From Comamonas testosteroni TK102 (GTDB taxonomy: Bacteria; Pseudomonadota; Gammaproteobacteria; Burkholderiales; Burkholderiaceae_C): DNA of 64,000 nt. The translations under genes and the position numbers were made by a program. This document shows, in pieces, positions 16,349-25,900 of this stretch. The notes beneath the pieces were generated by a model. That model searched no databases. It was not told the DNA's origin and worked only from the letters and a program-made list of their open reading frames with translations. Position 1 is the first letter of the stretch; every line of letters begins with the position of its first letter. The stretch covers positions 1,922,001-1,986,000 of the forward strand of contig NZ_CP006704.1 of assembly GCF_000739375.1 (NCBI RefSeq). Reading direction: 5' to 3'.

Positions 16349-19300
16349 TTGTCACCCCCTTTGTAGCGTGAGATGCTGCCTCGTTCGCCGAAGCGATAAC
16401 AGCGCGCAAAGTGTCGGAACTCGGCAATCGTGAGTGCAGGAGATGCAGTCACAACGTCGATGTGGTTGTCGCGAAGCATCTGCATGAGGCTATGGAAGTT
16501 GCCAGGGTCAAACTTTCCGATTTCATCGGTCACCCACGGGATATAGATCTGCCCGTCCCCGCGAATCATGTTCGCCATTCCAGATAGCAGGGTGATGAAG
16601 ATGATAGCGGTCAGGCCGTTGGAAGAGATTTTTGCCAGTTCGGACTCTCGCTTGAAGTGTTTAACCTCACCGTTGATCTCAACACTGCCGCGAATGGTGA
16701 TCTGTTTGGCGTAGTCAACCTCGAGTGTTCCTTCGGTCGAAAGAAGGCTCATGAAGTCCCGAAGCGCGTCCACGGTGTTCTTGTTTGGCAGATCGCGAGA
16801 TCCCCATGTGGCGGATTCCTGCATCTGGACCTTGGAGACCCCCTCGATGCTGTCGAGCTTCTTGATGAAGTCGAGGCTATCGAAGTCCGCGGCAAAGTGA
16901 ATTTGCAAATCTTTGACGCGCTTGAATGCGCTCACCTTTTTCAGACCCTCGCTCAGCTTCTTGTCAAACGAAGCCACCTCTGATTTGAAGAGCGAGATGT
17001 CCTTTTGGTACTGCATGATCCCGCCAAGAATGGTATGGGTCTCGGACTGGACGGCAGCAATGGTGTCTCTGAGTGACCGAGAATAGGCTTGGCAGAGATC
17101 AAGGGCTCGCTTGACGATGGATGAGTCGCCAGATTCATCCATTTCGTGCTGAATCTGCTGCTGGATGGAGTTGGTTCTTCCAGTCAAGGCCTCGCGAATA
17201 TTTCTGGTCATCTTGGAGATCTGGCCCTCCAGGGAATCGACGGTCTCCATCAGTGCGACGATCTTGGCCTTCAGGTCGCCTGGCGTCGTCTCAGAATCTA
17301 TGAGAGATGATCCAGTGGCGTGGTACAGCGAAAGGCGATCATCAAGGCCGCGGAGCGTCACGGCATCTTGTCCAAGGCGCTCGATCTCTGCGTTCAGGTA
17401 CGCCGTGCTGTTCTCGTACGCTGCGTGCGTGCGCCCCATTTCTTGCCTGTGGTCATCCAGCTCTTTTTGCTTGCCCGTGTGCGTTTCGGCGGCATTTTGG
17501 GCGGCACGGCTCAGACGGTCCAGGCCAACTGGCCCAACCCGCTCTTTCCATGCGTTCCAGCGATCAACCGTTGACTGTTTATCTTCGTAGGCGCGGATCT
17601 TTCCCTCTAGTTTCGTCTTCGTCTCCCCAAGGCCGGAAACCAGCTCGGCATCGATGCCCTCATTTTTTAAATGCTTCATCCGTTGGTCGTTGATCGTATT
17701 GATGGCGATCTGTAGGACGCTCTCTCTTTCAGCAATTCGAGCCGAAACAAGCTTTTCAGCGGCTTCGCGGCGGGTTGTGCAAGCGAGCAATTGGCTGTCG
17801 AAGCCTGCCTCAATCGCTTTTCTGGCAATGCCGGCGTTGCGCTTGGACGTGCTCTTTTCTGAACTGGCGTCCTTGAAAGCTTTCTCAGCGATTTCAAGCT
17901 GCGCTGCGTTCTTAGCCTTTTGATCTGCCACCTCTTTTTCGAGACGCCCGTTTGCGAGTTCAACCGCTTCGACAAGCTGATGGCCAGTTGTTTTGTTGAC
18001 GTTGACCTTCGATTCGATCAGGCTTTTATCTGAATTGGCGCGCTCAAGTGCGGAGCTTGCATTTTTCAGTTTTTCGCGAGCCTCTTGAACCTTCGTGTTG
18101 GCAGTCTTGACTTCGTCGTTGCACCGACGGACGGCCGCACGCAGGGCCTCATCATCCGTCCAGATAGGCGAGTCAATGTTGTCCGTAACAAGGCTCCACC
18201 CGTACACCTCTTGGCCAACGCCGACACGCATTGGAGAGAGGTCATTTCGATGCAGAAGCGCTGGATCAATTACGCGCGCAAGATCTGACTTCCATTCTTG
18301 GTCGCCATCAGCTCGCAGGGCTGCGAGCAAGGATCCGTCGTCTGGAGCCAGATTCTTTTGGGCGTCATGCAGAGATTGAATCGCAGATTCGCTTGCTGCA
18401 ACTGCCGAGCGAACTGCGGCATCGGCCTTGTTGAATTCAACCAATGCGTCGTTTGCGAGCGCCGTTGCAAGGGTTAGATCCTGTTGATCTTTGAGTTCTT
18501 TCTGGCGATGTTCGCTGAGCGTGTCGTTGGCCTGCTTGAGTGCGGCCTTCGCCTTATCGCTGGGTTGGGTGCCCTGGGTAAGTAGCTTGGCCGTGGTGAA
18601 GGCGTCACGCGCCGAGCCTTCGGCCTCCTCTAGTTGCAATTCAATGGCAGACGCGCTTTCGTCGTGATCATCCAGTGCTTTCTTCTTGTCGCCCTGGATG
18701 GCCGTGGTCTCACTGTTGAAGGTTGCCAGAATCTGCGGAAACGACCCGTTGAGGGTGACTATTTCTGTTTGGCAATCGGTTCTGGCCTGGCCGATCTGCG
18801 CATCATATTGGGCATCAATGCCCGTCAACTCTCCACTTGCAGTCTCTATGCGGCTTTTGAGTGTGGCCAGCTCGGAGCGCAAGCTGGGCAGGCTGTCGAC
18901 ATTCTCAATCACCGTTTCAATTGGGAGATTGATGAACGATTTGTGCGCCTCATTCTCGGTCTCGAAGAGTGCTTCCGCCGCTCGGCGATCGTTGAGTGCC
19001 GTGTTTGCGGCCGACTCCTTCTCGCCTAGCGTCTTGTTTTCTCCGGCGACAGCGTTGTCACGTGCTGTCTTCAGTGCGCCCAGCTCGGTATTGGCCTTCT
19101 TGGTGCGTTTCTCGTTTTCTGCAGTGAGGTGCTGAACGTCAGCACGGTAAGAGCGCAATTGAGTTTCGTGCTGCCCGTAGGTGTTGGCCTGAACACGAAG
19201 CTTTTCGACCTCGCTATCTTGCTTGATGGCGTTCTTGCAGGCGTCCACGTTCTCAAGCCACAAGGAGATCTGCTTCTTACCCTGCGGCAGCTTGCGAACC

Positions 19301-19992
19301 TGCCCTTCTGCTTTCCGGCCGATGGACTCCTCAACGATGGAAAGGGCCACGTTGATGAAGTCGCGGAAGTCGATCCTCTCCTTGACCATCGCCGCGACCA
19401 GGCGATCCATGTGCTGGAGGCGCTTTTTCCCGTAAGAGTACTCCGTAATCATTGCCCGGAGTGCTACTCCCCGCTTGGTATTGGTAGGGGCGCCAAGAAT
19501 GACCGAGCAGTATTCCGATGTGGACAGGATGCGCTCCGGCGATACGCCGTGCTTGCGCGCCTGCTCCATGAATCCAGCGTCATCCACGAAGACGCGCTTT
19601 CCATCCGAAGTCTCGCTAAGGAAGAGCTCTTCCCGGAATGGGCCCTTGAAGAAGCGATAGTCAGCGGCATCGCCGTTGGGATCGCGCCGGATCGCGACGC
19701 ATCGCGTGCTGTCCTCGCCTTCGCCGCGTTGGTACTCGAAGACGATAGCGCTCTGGGGTGTCGGAAGGACAAACTGGAGCTGCGGCAGGTTGCCGCTGCC
19801 TGCTTCAACAATCTGGCTGGGCCTGCTGCCAAGGAACAGGGCGAAGATCTGCTGGGTAGTGGTCTTGCCAACGGAGTTCTCGCCGGTGACGGCCGCCCCG
19901 CCCTGGGGGTTTAGTTCATTGATCGCTCCAGACGGAATCTTGCCGCTGGTGCGCGTGTTGATCAGTAGGACTCTATTGAGACGAGATGGCAC
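16345..19992 (-). CDS. jetC: JetC/MukB-like SMC ATPase of a Wadjet-type system, 1215 aa
   Basis: The N-terminus carries a Walker A, GENSVGKTT (residues 37-45), after an ALPHA-beta start typical of SMC heads (RVLLINTRTSGKIPSGAINE). Residues about 230-560 and 640-960 are long coiled coils rich in Ala, Glu and Lys, separated by a non-coil hinge-like segment that includes VGQEVYGWSLVTDNIDSPIW. The C-terminal head has a signature-like ISSNGLTAIIFITLL and a Walker B IYIPWVTDE (Asp1156, Glu1157). It is the first gene of the operon, the reverse of the usual jetA-B-C-D order. Condensin loop extrusion on invading circular DNA is the known role of such ATPases. Confidence 0.85.
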   Translation of the reverse strand: MPSRLNRVLLINTRTSGKIPSGAINELNPQGGAAVTGENSVGKTTTQQIFALFLGSRPSQIVEAGSGNLPQLQFVLPTPQSAIVFEYQRGEGEDSTRCVAIRRDPNGDAADYRFFKGPFREELFLSETSDGKRVFVDDAGFMEQARKHGVSPERILSTSEYCSVILGAPTNTKRGVALRAMITEYSYGKKRLQHMDRLVAAMVKERIDFRDFINVALSIVEESIGRKAEGQVRKLPQGKKQISLWLENVDACKNAIKQDSEVEKLRVQANTYGQHETQLRSYRADVQHLTAENEKRTKKANTELGALKTARDNAVAGENKTLGEKESAANTALNDRRAAEALFETENEAHKSFINLPIETVIENVDSLPSLRSELATLKSRIETASGELTGIDAQYDAQIGQARTDCQTEIVTLNGSFPQILATFNSETTAIQGDKKKALDDHDESASAIELQLEEAEGSARDAFTTAKLLTQGTQPSDKAKAALKQANDTLSEHRQKELKDQQDLTLATALANDALVEFNKADAAVRSAVAASESAIQSLHDAQKNLAPDDGSLLAALRADGDQEWKSDLARVIDPALLHRNDLSPMRVGVGQEVYGWSLVTDNIDSPIWTDDEALRAAVRRCNDEVKTANTKVQEAREKLKNASSALERANSDKSLIESKVNVNKTTGHQLVEAVELANGRLEKEVADQKAKNAAQLEIAEKAFKDASSEKSTSKRNAGIARKAIEAGFDSQLLACTTRREAAEKLVSARIAERESVLQIAINTINDQRMKHLKNEGIDAELVSGLGETKTKLEGKIRAYEDKQSTVDRWNAWKERVGPVGLDRLSRAAQNAAETHTGKQKELDDHRQEMGRTHAAYENSTAYLNAEIERLGQDAVTLRGLDDRLSLYHATGSSLIDSETTPGDLKAKIVALMETVDSLEGQISKMTRNIREALTGRTNSIQQQIQHEMDESGDSSIVKRALDLCQAYSRSLRDTIAAVQSETHTILGGIMQYQKDISLFKSEVASFDKKLSEGLKKVSAFKRVKDLQIHFAADFDSLDFIKKLDSIEGVSKVQMQESATWGSRDLPNKNTVDALRDFMSLLSTEGTLEVDYAKQITIRGSVEINGEVKHFKRESELAKISSNGLTAIIFITLLSGMANMIRGDGQIYIPWVTDEIGKFDPGNFHSLMQMLRDNHIDVVTASPALTIAEFRHFARCYRFGERGSISRYKGGDK

Positions 19993-20479
19993 GAAGTTGC
20001 TTTCGACTGGTTAATTCTTTGACTACGCTACTTTCTTCATTTGACGTATTTCATTCGTTTGAATTCGTTTCCCTCCCTAGTCATCGCTTCAATACAAAGG
20101 ATTCAATTCATTCGCCGTCGCCGTTTTCTCGCCAGCCGACAGTAACCCGTTCTCACAACGAGTAGGCACCATTGGGCCACCCTGGGTAGATTCGCTGTGA
20201 AGCCGCCGGTCTAGCTACGGCAGAAAGAGGCTTGGAACCGTCGTTCATCTGTTGCAGGATCTGGAGCACCGATGGCCCAGAAATTTGGGCCGTTCAGCAG
20301 TCGTTCGCGGCAGCCCCAAATCGCCCCATTGCTGTCACTCGAACTTTGACTAAAGATAACCGGTGTGCAGCGGTTGCGGCCAGTCATGCTTCCAAGTCGA
20401 TGTTCCGGTTTTGCCAGGAGGCAGTCACTGACCGCAGGGTGTTCCAGCGATGTTGCGAGCGTTGAGCAATGGATTGGAG
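19993..20479. other. Intergenic region between the two defence operons
   Basis: About 490 bases with no supported gene. It should carry the Wadjet operon promoter, near an AT-rich stretch around 20020-20120, and the 3' end of the multiubiquitin operon. A 100-codon open frame on the minus strand (20211-20513) shows no family features. Nothing else was recognised. Confidence 0.45.
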
Positions 20480-20950
20480 TCAATGGCCAAGCCAATTCTT
20501 TAACCGAGACCACAAACTTTGGGAGCGCGACCCCCTTTCTTGATAGGCTACTTCGGGTTCAGATGCGAGTATGGTCGGCTGTTGAACCGTCGAGCGCATT
20601 TCGCCGCTGCCACCGTAATGCGCGGCTTTGGCTTTCTTGTCTCGGCGGCGCTCCGCTTCAACTTGCGCGTTAGACCAGGGGCCAGCCTCCAGCACGCGTC
20701 CCTGCCGGATCACATAATGCGACCGGCACTTCTGGTTCCAGTTGCCCACAGAAGGGTGAAGCGAGACGGATTCGCCGTTGAAGGTCATATGCCAGTCGGT
20801 TGGAGTGAACGGTGTCACCACGCGCTCACCACAACCACAGCAGCATGAGTGCACCGCTGTTGCGTACTCCATCGAGATGTACAGCACTCCAGGCTCCAGT
20901 TCGCGTGGCACGTTCCGGACGAACCGGTGCTCCAGGGTGTGGTGCCGCAT
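20480..20950 (-). CDS. DUF6527-like zinc protein of the multiubiquitin operon, 156 aa
   Basis: The start at 20950 shares a base with the stop of the E1 gene (TGATG). The first 95 residues read as the DUF6527 family: ELEPGVLYISMEYATAVHSC, CCCGCGERVVTPF, a WHMTFNG segment, and HPSVGNWNQKCRSHYVIRQG. The Cys/His spacing suggests a treble-clef or RING-like zinc site, which in such operons could make it a ligase-like partner; that is a hypothesis. The C-terminal 60 residues are Arg/Lys/Ser-rich and end in a short amphipathic helix. It is the last gene of the operon. Confidence 0.75.
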   Translation of the reverse strand: MRHHTLEHRFVRNVPRELEPGVLYISMEYATAVHSCCCGCGERVVTPFTPTDWHMTFNGESVSLHPSVGNWNQKCRSHYVIRQGRVLEAGPWSNAQVEAERRRDKKAKAAHYGGSGEMRSTVQQPTILASEPEVAYQERGSRSQSLWSRLKNWLGH

Positions 20951-22131
20951 CACGATTGGTCTCCGTTCAGCAACATGCCGCCGTCCGTGGTGTAAGTGCA
21001 GTGGTGCTCCTGCTCCAGGTCCCGGTAGAAGCCGCGCAGCTTCTTCCACTTCACCACTGCCAAGCACGCGTTCAGAGCATTCAGGTCGGCCACCTGGATG
21101 TTGGACGCGTACAGGTCCTGGTCACCGCCTCCAGCGAAGGAGACGCGGCCCTGGTGAACGTGTTCGCGTTTCTCAGGCGTGCTGGTGGTGACGCGCAGGA
21201 TGCCTCCAAGGCTGCCGTTCGTGAGTTCCAGGCCCATGCCGACGTCTATGAAGGGAACACCTAGCGCCTCGAGCTTGGTCACGACGGCGTGCTTCTCCTC
21301 GCCGGCGTCCATGCTGAGGAACGCGAAGGTGATGCCGTCCAGCAGGCCGAGCGTCTCTGCCTTCATTTTCACCGGGTGCGCCTCGATGAAGCGGTGCATG
21401 CGTCCATAGATGCCCTTCAGGTAATGCACCTTCATCGGGGCATCCCGCAGGTCCTCAAGGGTCGGCGCACTAGGTGCGCGGAAGGCGTTGTGCGACAGGA
21501 AGACGTCGGGGTCGAACAGGCGAATCTGCTTCACGGGCGTTTTCGCCACAAAGTCGAGGATGTAGCCGCCCGTACCGCCAAGACCGATGATGGCCACGAC
21601 CTCCTTCTCAAGCTTAGCGGCCAGCGCGCCAATCCCGACGCGGCTAGAGGCCGTGTCGAGGTAGTTGAAGGCGCTGGCCTCATCTTCCTCGTCGCTACCG
21701 CGAAACACGCGCGGGCTAAGGCCCGACTTCAGCACCGCAGCTGGTCCGGACACGATGGTTGCGTAAGTCGACATCTTGGCGTAGTAGTCCGGGTAGCCCT
21801 GATCGCTTGGCTTGCTGGAGAACGTGAACCGAGCTTTGAGCCCGTGGCCGAGGTCAGTGTTCGGCTCGGCATGCGAGATGCCCTGCAGAGGCACCCCGTC
21901 GGCATTGCATGGGAAGTCTCCATCCCAGTTCATGACGTGCGTTTCGGGCTTGCGGGTGCGGTCGCCGGCCAGGTCAAGAGCCGACGACAGCGTGCCGAAG
22001 CGCACCTGGCGCTGCGCGTCGACATAGGGCACCTCCAGCATCACCAGGAGGCTCCCCTGGATGCGCATGAAGTAACCCTCCGAACGAAGGCGGGCCAGGT
22101 CGGGATTAAGACTGAACAGTGCGCGTGACAT
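20950..22131 (-). CDS. ThiF/E1-like adenylyltransferase of the multiubiquitin operon, 393 aa
   Basis: The C-terminal half is a ThiF/E1 nucleotide-binding fold: VVAIIGLGGTGGYILDFVAK (GxGGxG), QIRLFDPDVF with the ribose-binding acid, HNAFRAP with the Asn and Arg finger, and the crossover segment ending FLSMDAGEEK. The N-terminal 150 residues (EGYFMRIQGSLLVMLEVPYV, WDGDFPCNADGVP) look like the E2-like/DUF6791 type found fused to prokaryotic E1s; a catalytic Cys is not certain. The ATG at 22131 overlaps the multiubiquitin gene by 26 bases. It should adenylate the C-terminus of a ubiquitin-like protein. Confidence 0.85.
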   Translation of the reverse strand: MSRALFSLNPDLARLRSEGYFMRIQGSLLVMLEVPYVDAQRQVRFGTLSSALDLAGDRTRKPETHVMNWDGDFPCNADGVPLQGISHAEPNTDLGHGLKARFTFSSKPSDQGYPDYYAKMSTYATIVSGPAAVLKSGLSPRVFRGSDEEDEASAFNYLDTASSRVGIGALAAKLEKEVVAIIGLGGTGGYILDFVAKTPVKQIRLFDPDVFLSHNAFRAPSAPTLEDLRDAPMKVHYLKGIYGRMHRFIEAHPVKMKAETLGLLDGITFAFLSMDAGEEKHAVVTKLEALGVPFIDVGMGLELTNGSLGGILRVTTSTPEKREHVHQGRVSFAGGGDQDLYASNIQVADLNALNACLAVVKWKKLRGFYRDLEQEHHCTYTTDGGMLLNGDQS

Positions 22132-22855
22132 TGAAGATGGTTCCTTTCTTCTTGACTTCGACGGAGCCGCCCTCGCCGAGCTCGCCAGCGTGGGGGAGCG
22201 AGGCCGCATTGCGGTAGGTCATCGAGAACTTCACGTTGGTCTCGCCGGCTGCGTTCGGGTAGTACAGCTTGACCACCTGCTCGAAGGTGACGTGCTTGTC
22301 CGGCACAGTCTTCTCTTCAGAGTTGACCAAGATGACGTAGCCCGTATCCGGCTTGGGCGCGGTGATGAAACGCTCGATACCAGGCGCGTCGAAGTTGATG
22401 CGCTCGTCCGGGTCGATCAGGAGGTCTTCACCGCCGCGAACCTCCAGGAACACGGCCTCATCCGGCGACGTGTCGGCGAGGTCGTACAGGACGCTGCCCA
22501 GCATGTCGGTGCGGCCCCAGGCAAGCTGGCGGTCGTTCAGCGAGAACTTGAAGTCGCGGTCGGACTTGAACGCGATGAAGCGTTCAGCGCCCTTGCCGCG
22601 CAGGTCGAAGGTCTCGTCGAGGCGGACGTCCTCGAAGTCACCGGTATCCAGGTAAGCGAACAGGATGTAGTCAGCGCGGTGGTCCAGGCCCGCGCTGGAC
22701 AAGATTTGCCGGCCGGTGGGTACCGGGTCCGGCACGTCGATGTGGCGGAAGGTCAGGCCTTCCAAGCCAAAGCGGATACGGTAGGCGGTAGCCTCCCGCA
22801 GAGGACGGTCCTCACGGATCGCATCGCCAACGTCGTCAAAATCAGGATGTTTCAT
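22106..22855 (-). CDS. Multiubiquitin protein with three tandem beta-grasp repeats, 249 aa
   Basis: Three related blocks can be seen after a short leader: YRIRFGLEGLTFRHI (about 25-95), the middle block with MLGSVLYDLADTSPDEAVFL and ERFITAPKP (about 98-165), and YVILVNSEEKTVPDKHVTFE to the end. The last block closes with KKKGTIFNVTRTVQS, the characteristic C-terminus of multiubiquitin domains. Bacterial multiubiquitins are substrates of co-encoded E1 enzymes. No C-terminal diglycine is present, so any conjugation would need another tail or processing. The start at 22855 is followed by MKHPDFDDVGD; upstream frame extension is not supported. Confidence 0.85.
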   Translation of the reverse strand: MKHPDFDDVGDAIREDRPLREATAYRIRFGLEGLTFRHIDVPDPVPTGRQILSSAGLDHRADYILFAYLDTGDFEDVRLDETFDLRGKGAERFIAFKSDRDFKFSLNDRQLAWGRTDMLGSVLYDLADTSPDEAVFLEVRGGEDLLIDPDERINFDAPGIERFITAPKPDTGYVILVNSEEKTVPDKHVTFEQVVKLYYPNAAGETNVKFSMTYRNAASLPHAGELGEGGSVEVKKKGTIFNVTRTVQS

Positions 22856-22939
22856 AGGGTCCTTATGGTTGCTGTAGCGAGGTTTTTCCCGCCTACAACC
22901 CTCCAATCGGACCCACCGGACGTCGCCGGTAAACTTTCT

Positions 22940-25900
22940 TCAGAAGTTTTTTGAGAGCGTGCCTGGCGGTACCGCACCGCATACGAAGAAGGCCGGGCAG
23001 TTGGGGCAGATTGCGTCCGATGCCTCAGTCTTGAACTGGCCAGCCCGGATGCCACGGAAGATGTCACCCAGCTTGTCCTGGCGGTTGCTCAGCTCCTTGG
23101 GGGAGAGGGTCAACGGCTTGGATTCAGCGTCTGCCAAGTAGACGAGCTCAATGCTGGCGTCGGGGAATGCGGCCCTGGCGGCCAGCACGAAGGCTGCGGC
23201 CCCAACGTCCTTGCCGTCACCGCTGGACGCGTGGCCTGTCTTCACCCGACGCAAGGTCCTGATGCCGTTTCGCACCAGGACTTCGTCTGGGGTGACCTCT
23301 ACCTCGTGGTCGCCGAACGAGACACGAAGCGCGGTCGGTGCTTCCACAACCGCTCCCGCTCTGGATTCCAGGAAGTATCGGAGCATCGTCGTCGCCATCG
23401 CCCGGTAGTCCTCGACGTAGCCGTGCTCATGCAGACCGTGAGTGACAAATGCTTTCGAGAGCAGCTCATCGAGCTTTCCTGTCGGTGCGCCCCCTTGCGC
23501 CACGACAGTGCGGTAGACCTCGCGGATCGCCTCGTGCATCTGCATGAACGAGCTCGTCCGGCGGCGACCGCCCACATGCAGCAGGTGTGTGTACAGAAAC
23601 CGTCTGGCGCAAGACTCGTAGAGCCCGACTGCATCGGAACTGAAGCGCGGTGTACCGGAGAAGACGACAGGAATCATCGCCTCATCGGGAGCAGGAGGCA
23701 TGACGGTGGTCGGCGTCACCGGGCGCGAATTGACGGGCCCAATCCGCTCAAGGAACGGCGATAGCGCTCTGGCCCGTCCCGACGCCGTTGCGGTGGCCCC
23801 GTAGAACGCCAGGCGATTCCTTGCACGGGACATGGCGACGAAGAACAGACACTCCTGCTCTTCGTGATGGGCTGCCCGTGCAACCTCCTCGGCACTTCCT
23901 TGTCCGCCCGCGACCAGGCCAGCTGGTGGAGGGCATTTCGACGTCCGAAGCGACCCCGGGATCGAGTCCTTGTTGACGCCGGCAATGTGGACTGCGGGGA
24001 ACTCAAGCCCCTTCGAGCCGTGGATCGTCATCAGGCGGACCGCGTCGATACCCTGGGCTGCCGCTGGCAGTTGCCTCAGGTCCCTATCGTCTCTGAGGCG
24101 CAGCAGCCTTCGCACACGGTCGGACAACCGCTGGATCGGGAGTCCCTGGGCATTCGGTTGCACCCGAACGAAGTTCATGAACTGCCAGATCGCGATGCCT
24201 TGGGCTTGCTCTGGTACGCTGCTCGAGGCAGCAATGCGTGCTGCCTGCCTGGTTCGATCCAACAGAAGGGTCGCCAGCACGATCCAAGGCTGCGACGTTG
24301 CGTCGAAGCCGGCAAGGGCCGCATGGAGGGCTGATAGCGCCTCTTGCCCCGATGGCGTTACCTCGGTTGGGGCACCAAGCCGCCATGCGCCTGGCTCCGC
24401 GTTGGTTCCCCGGAGATGCTCAAAGACGCGGACTGCGTCTTCCAGGCCCATCGTGAACTCCGGCCAGCAAGCGGTCCGGATCAGCCCCATCGCGCGCCGG
24501 TCGACAAGGAGCGTCAGCATGGCGACGAGGTCCTTCACTTCCGGCCGCTCAAAAAGGCTACCCAAGAAAAGCACCGGAATGCCTGCGCGCTCGAGTTCCC
24601 GTCCGACATCAGACAGTCGGTCGTTCCCGCGGCACAGGACGGCCTGGTCGCGGTACCGGTATCCCTCTTCGCGGAGTTCTTCAATGCCATCAGCGATAGC
24701 CGCTGTCAGCAAGGGTGTGCTGCCCACCGTGATGACCTCGGGTAGCTTGCCACCAGGGCCTCGATCCGCTTCGAGCGCCTGCTCGCCATCGGCTGCAGAC
24801 ATACCCGCCGCAAACGTCGAAAAGGCATGGACGACTTCCGAGGTGGAGCGGTAGTTGACCTCCAGGCTGTCGCGTACCGCGCCAGGGAAATCCTCACGTC
24901 CGAAGCGGGACATGTTGAACGATGAGGCACCGCGGAACCGGTAGATGGATTGCTTGGCGTCTCCCACCACCCATAGGTTGACGCCCGTTGGCTTCAGCGC
25001 CGCCAGGAGCCGCACGCTGCTGCGGTTCACGTCCTGGTACTCGTCGACCAGGATGTGGTCATAGTCGCTTTGAAGCTGAGCTCGAACTGCGGCATCGCTT
25101 TCTAGCAGCAGCACCGGCCGCATGACCAAGTCACCGAAATCCACGCACTGGGAGGCTGCCTTCAGTTCCTCGTAGCGCGCATAGACCTTGGCGACCTCTG
25201 CTGCCTTCTCGGCGGCTTCCTCCGCGCCCGGGTCGGTCGCCGCCGCACGCATAGCTGTGGCCAGCACCTGATAGCCAGCGGCATCAACAACTTCATCCTT
25301 TGCGCGTGACACCGCGGTCAAGATGTCAGCCGCCGTCTGCGATGGATCGTAGAGGTTGCGGTAATGGGTCAGGCCGAGTCGCGGGAACTCATTCTCAAGA
25401 AGCTCAACAGCCTCGGTTCGATCCATCAGGCGGGGATCGGCCGGCAGGCTGCACCGGTCGCTGAATCGCCGCAGGATGTCCAGGCCGAAGCTATGGAAGG
25501 TTCCGATGCAGAGTGCCGCAGCATCCTTCGGACGCTTCAAGGCGATCCGCTCGGTCATTTCTCCTGCAGCCTTGTTCGAGAAGGTCAGGAGAAGGATGCG
25601 CCGTGGGTCAACACCTTCGTCCAGCAAGCTTTCGACACGTGCAACGAGCGTGCGGGTTTTCCCAGTTCCCGGCCCGGCCTGAAGCAGGAATGCAGCGCCA
25701 CGATGCCGAGCCGCGTCACGCTGCTTTTCGTTGAGGGGAATTTCAACGGGGTCGGCTTCAGCGACGACCGGAATGGCGGGCAGGAGCAGCGCATCGAGCA
25801 TCTGCTGAGCGACGACTTCGAAGGGAGCTCCTAGACGTCCTGCAATGTCAGAACAGGTTTGGCCCTGAACAAGATGCAAGTCAACAATGCTAGACCTCGG

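Noticed and set aside
20211..20513. 100-codon minus-strand frame between the two defence operons
   Set aside because: No family features, weak start, and partial overlap with the DUF6527 gene end.
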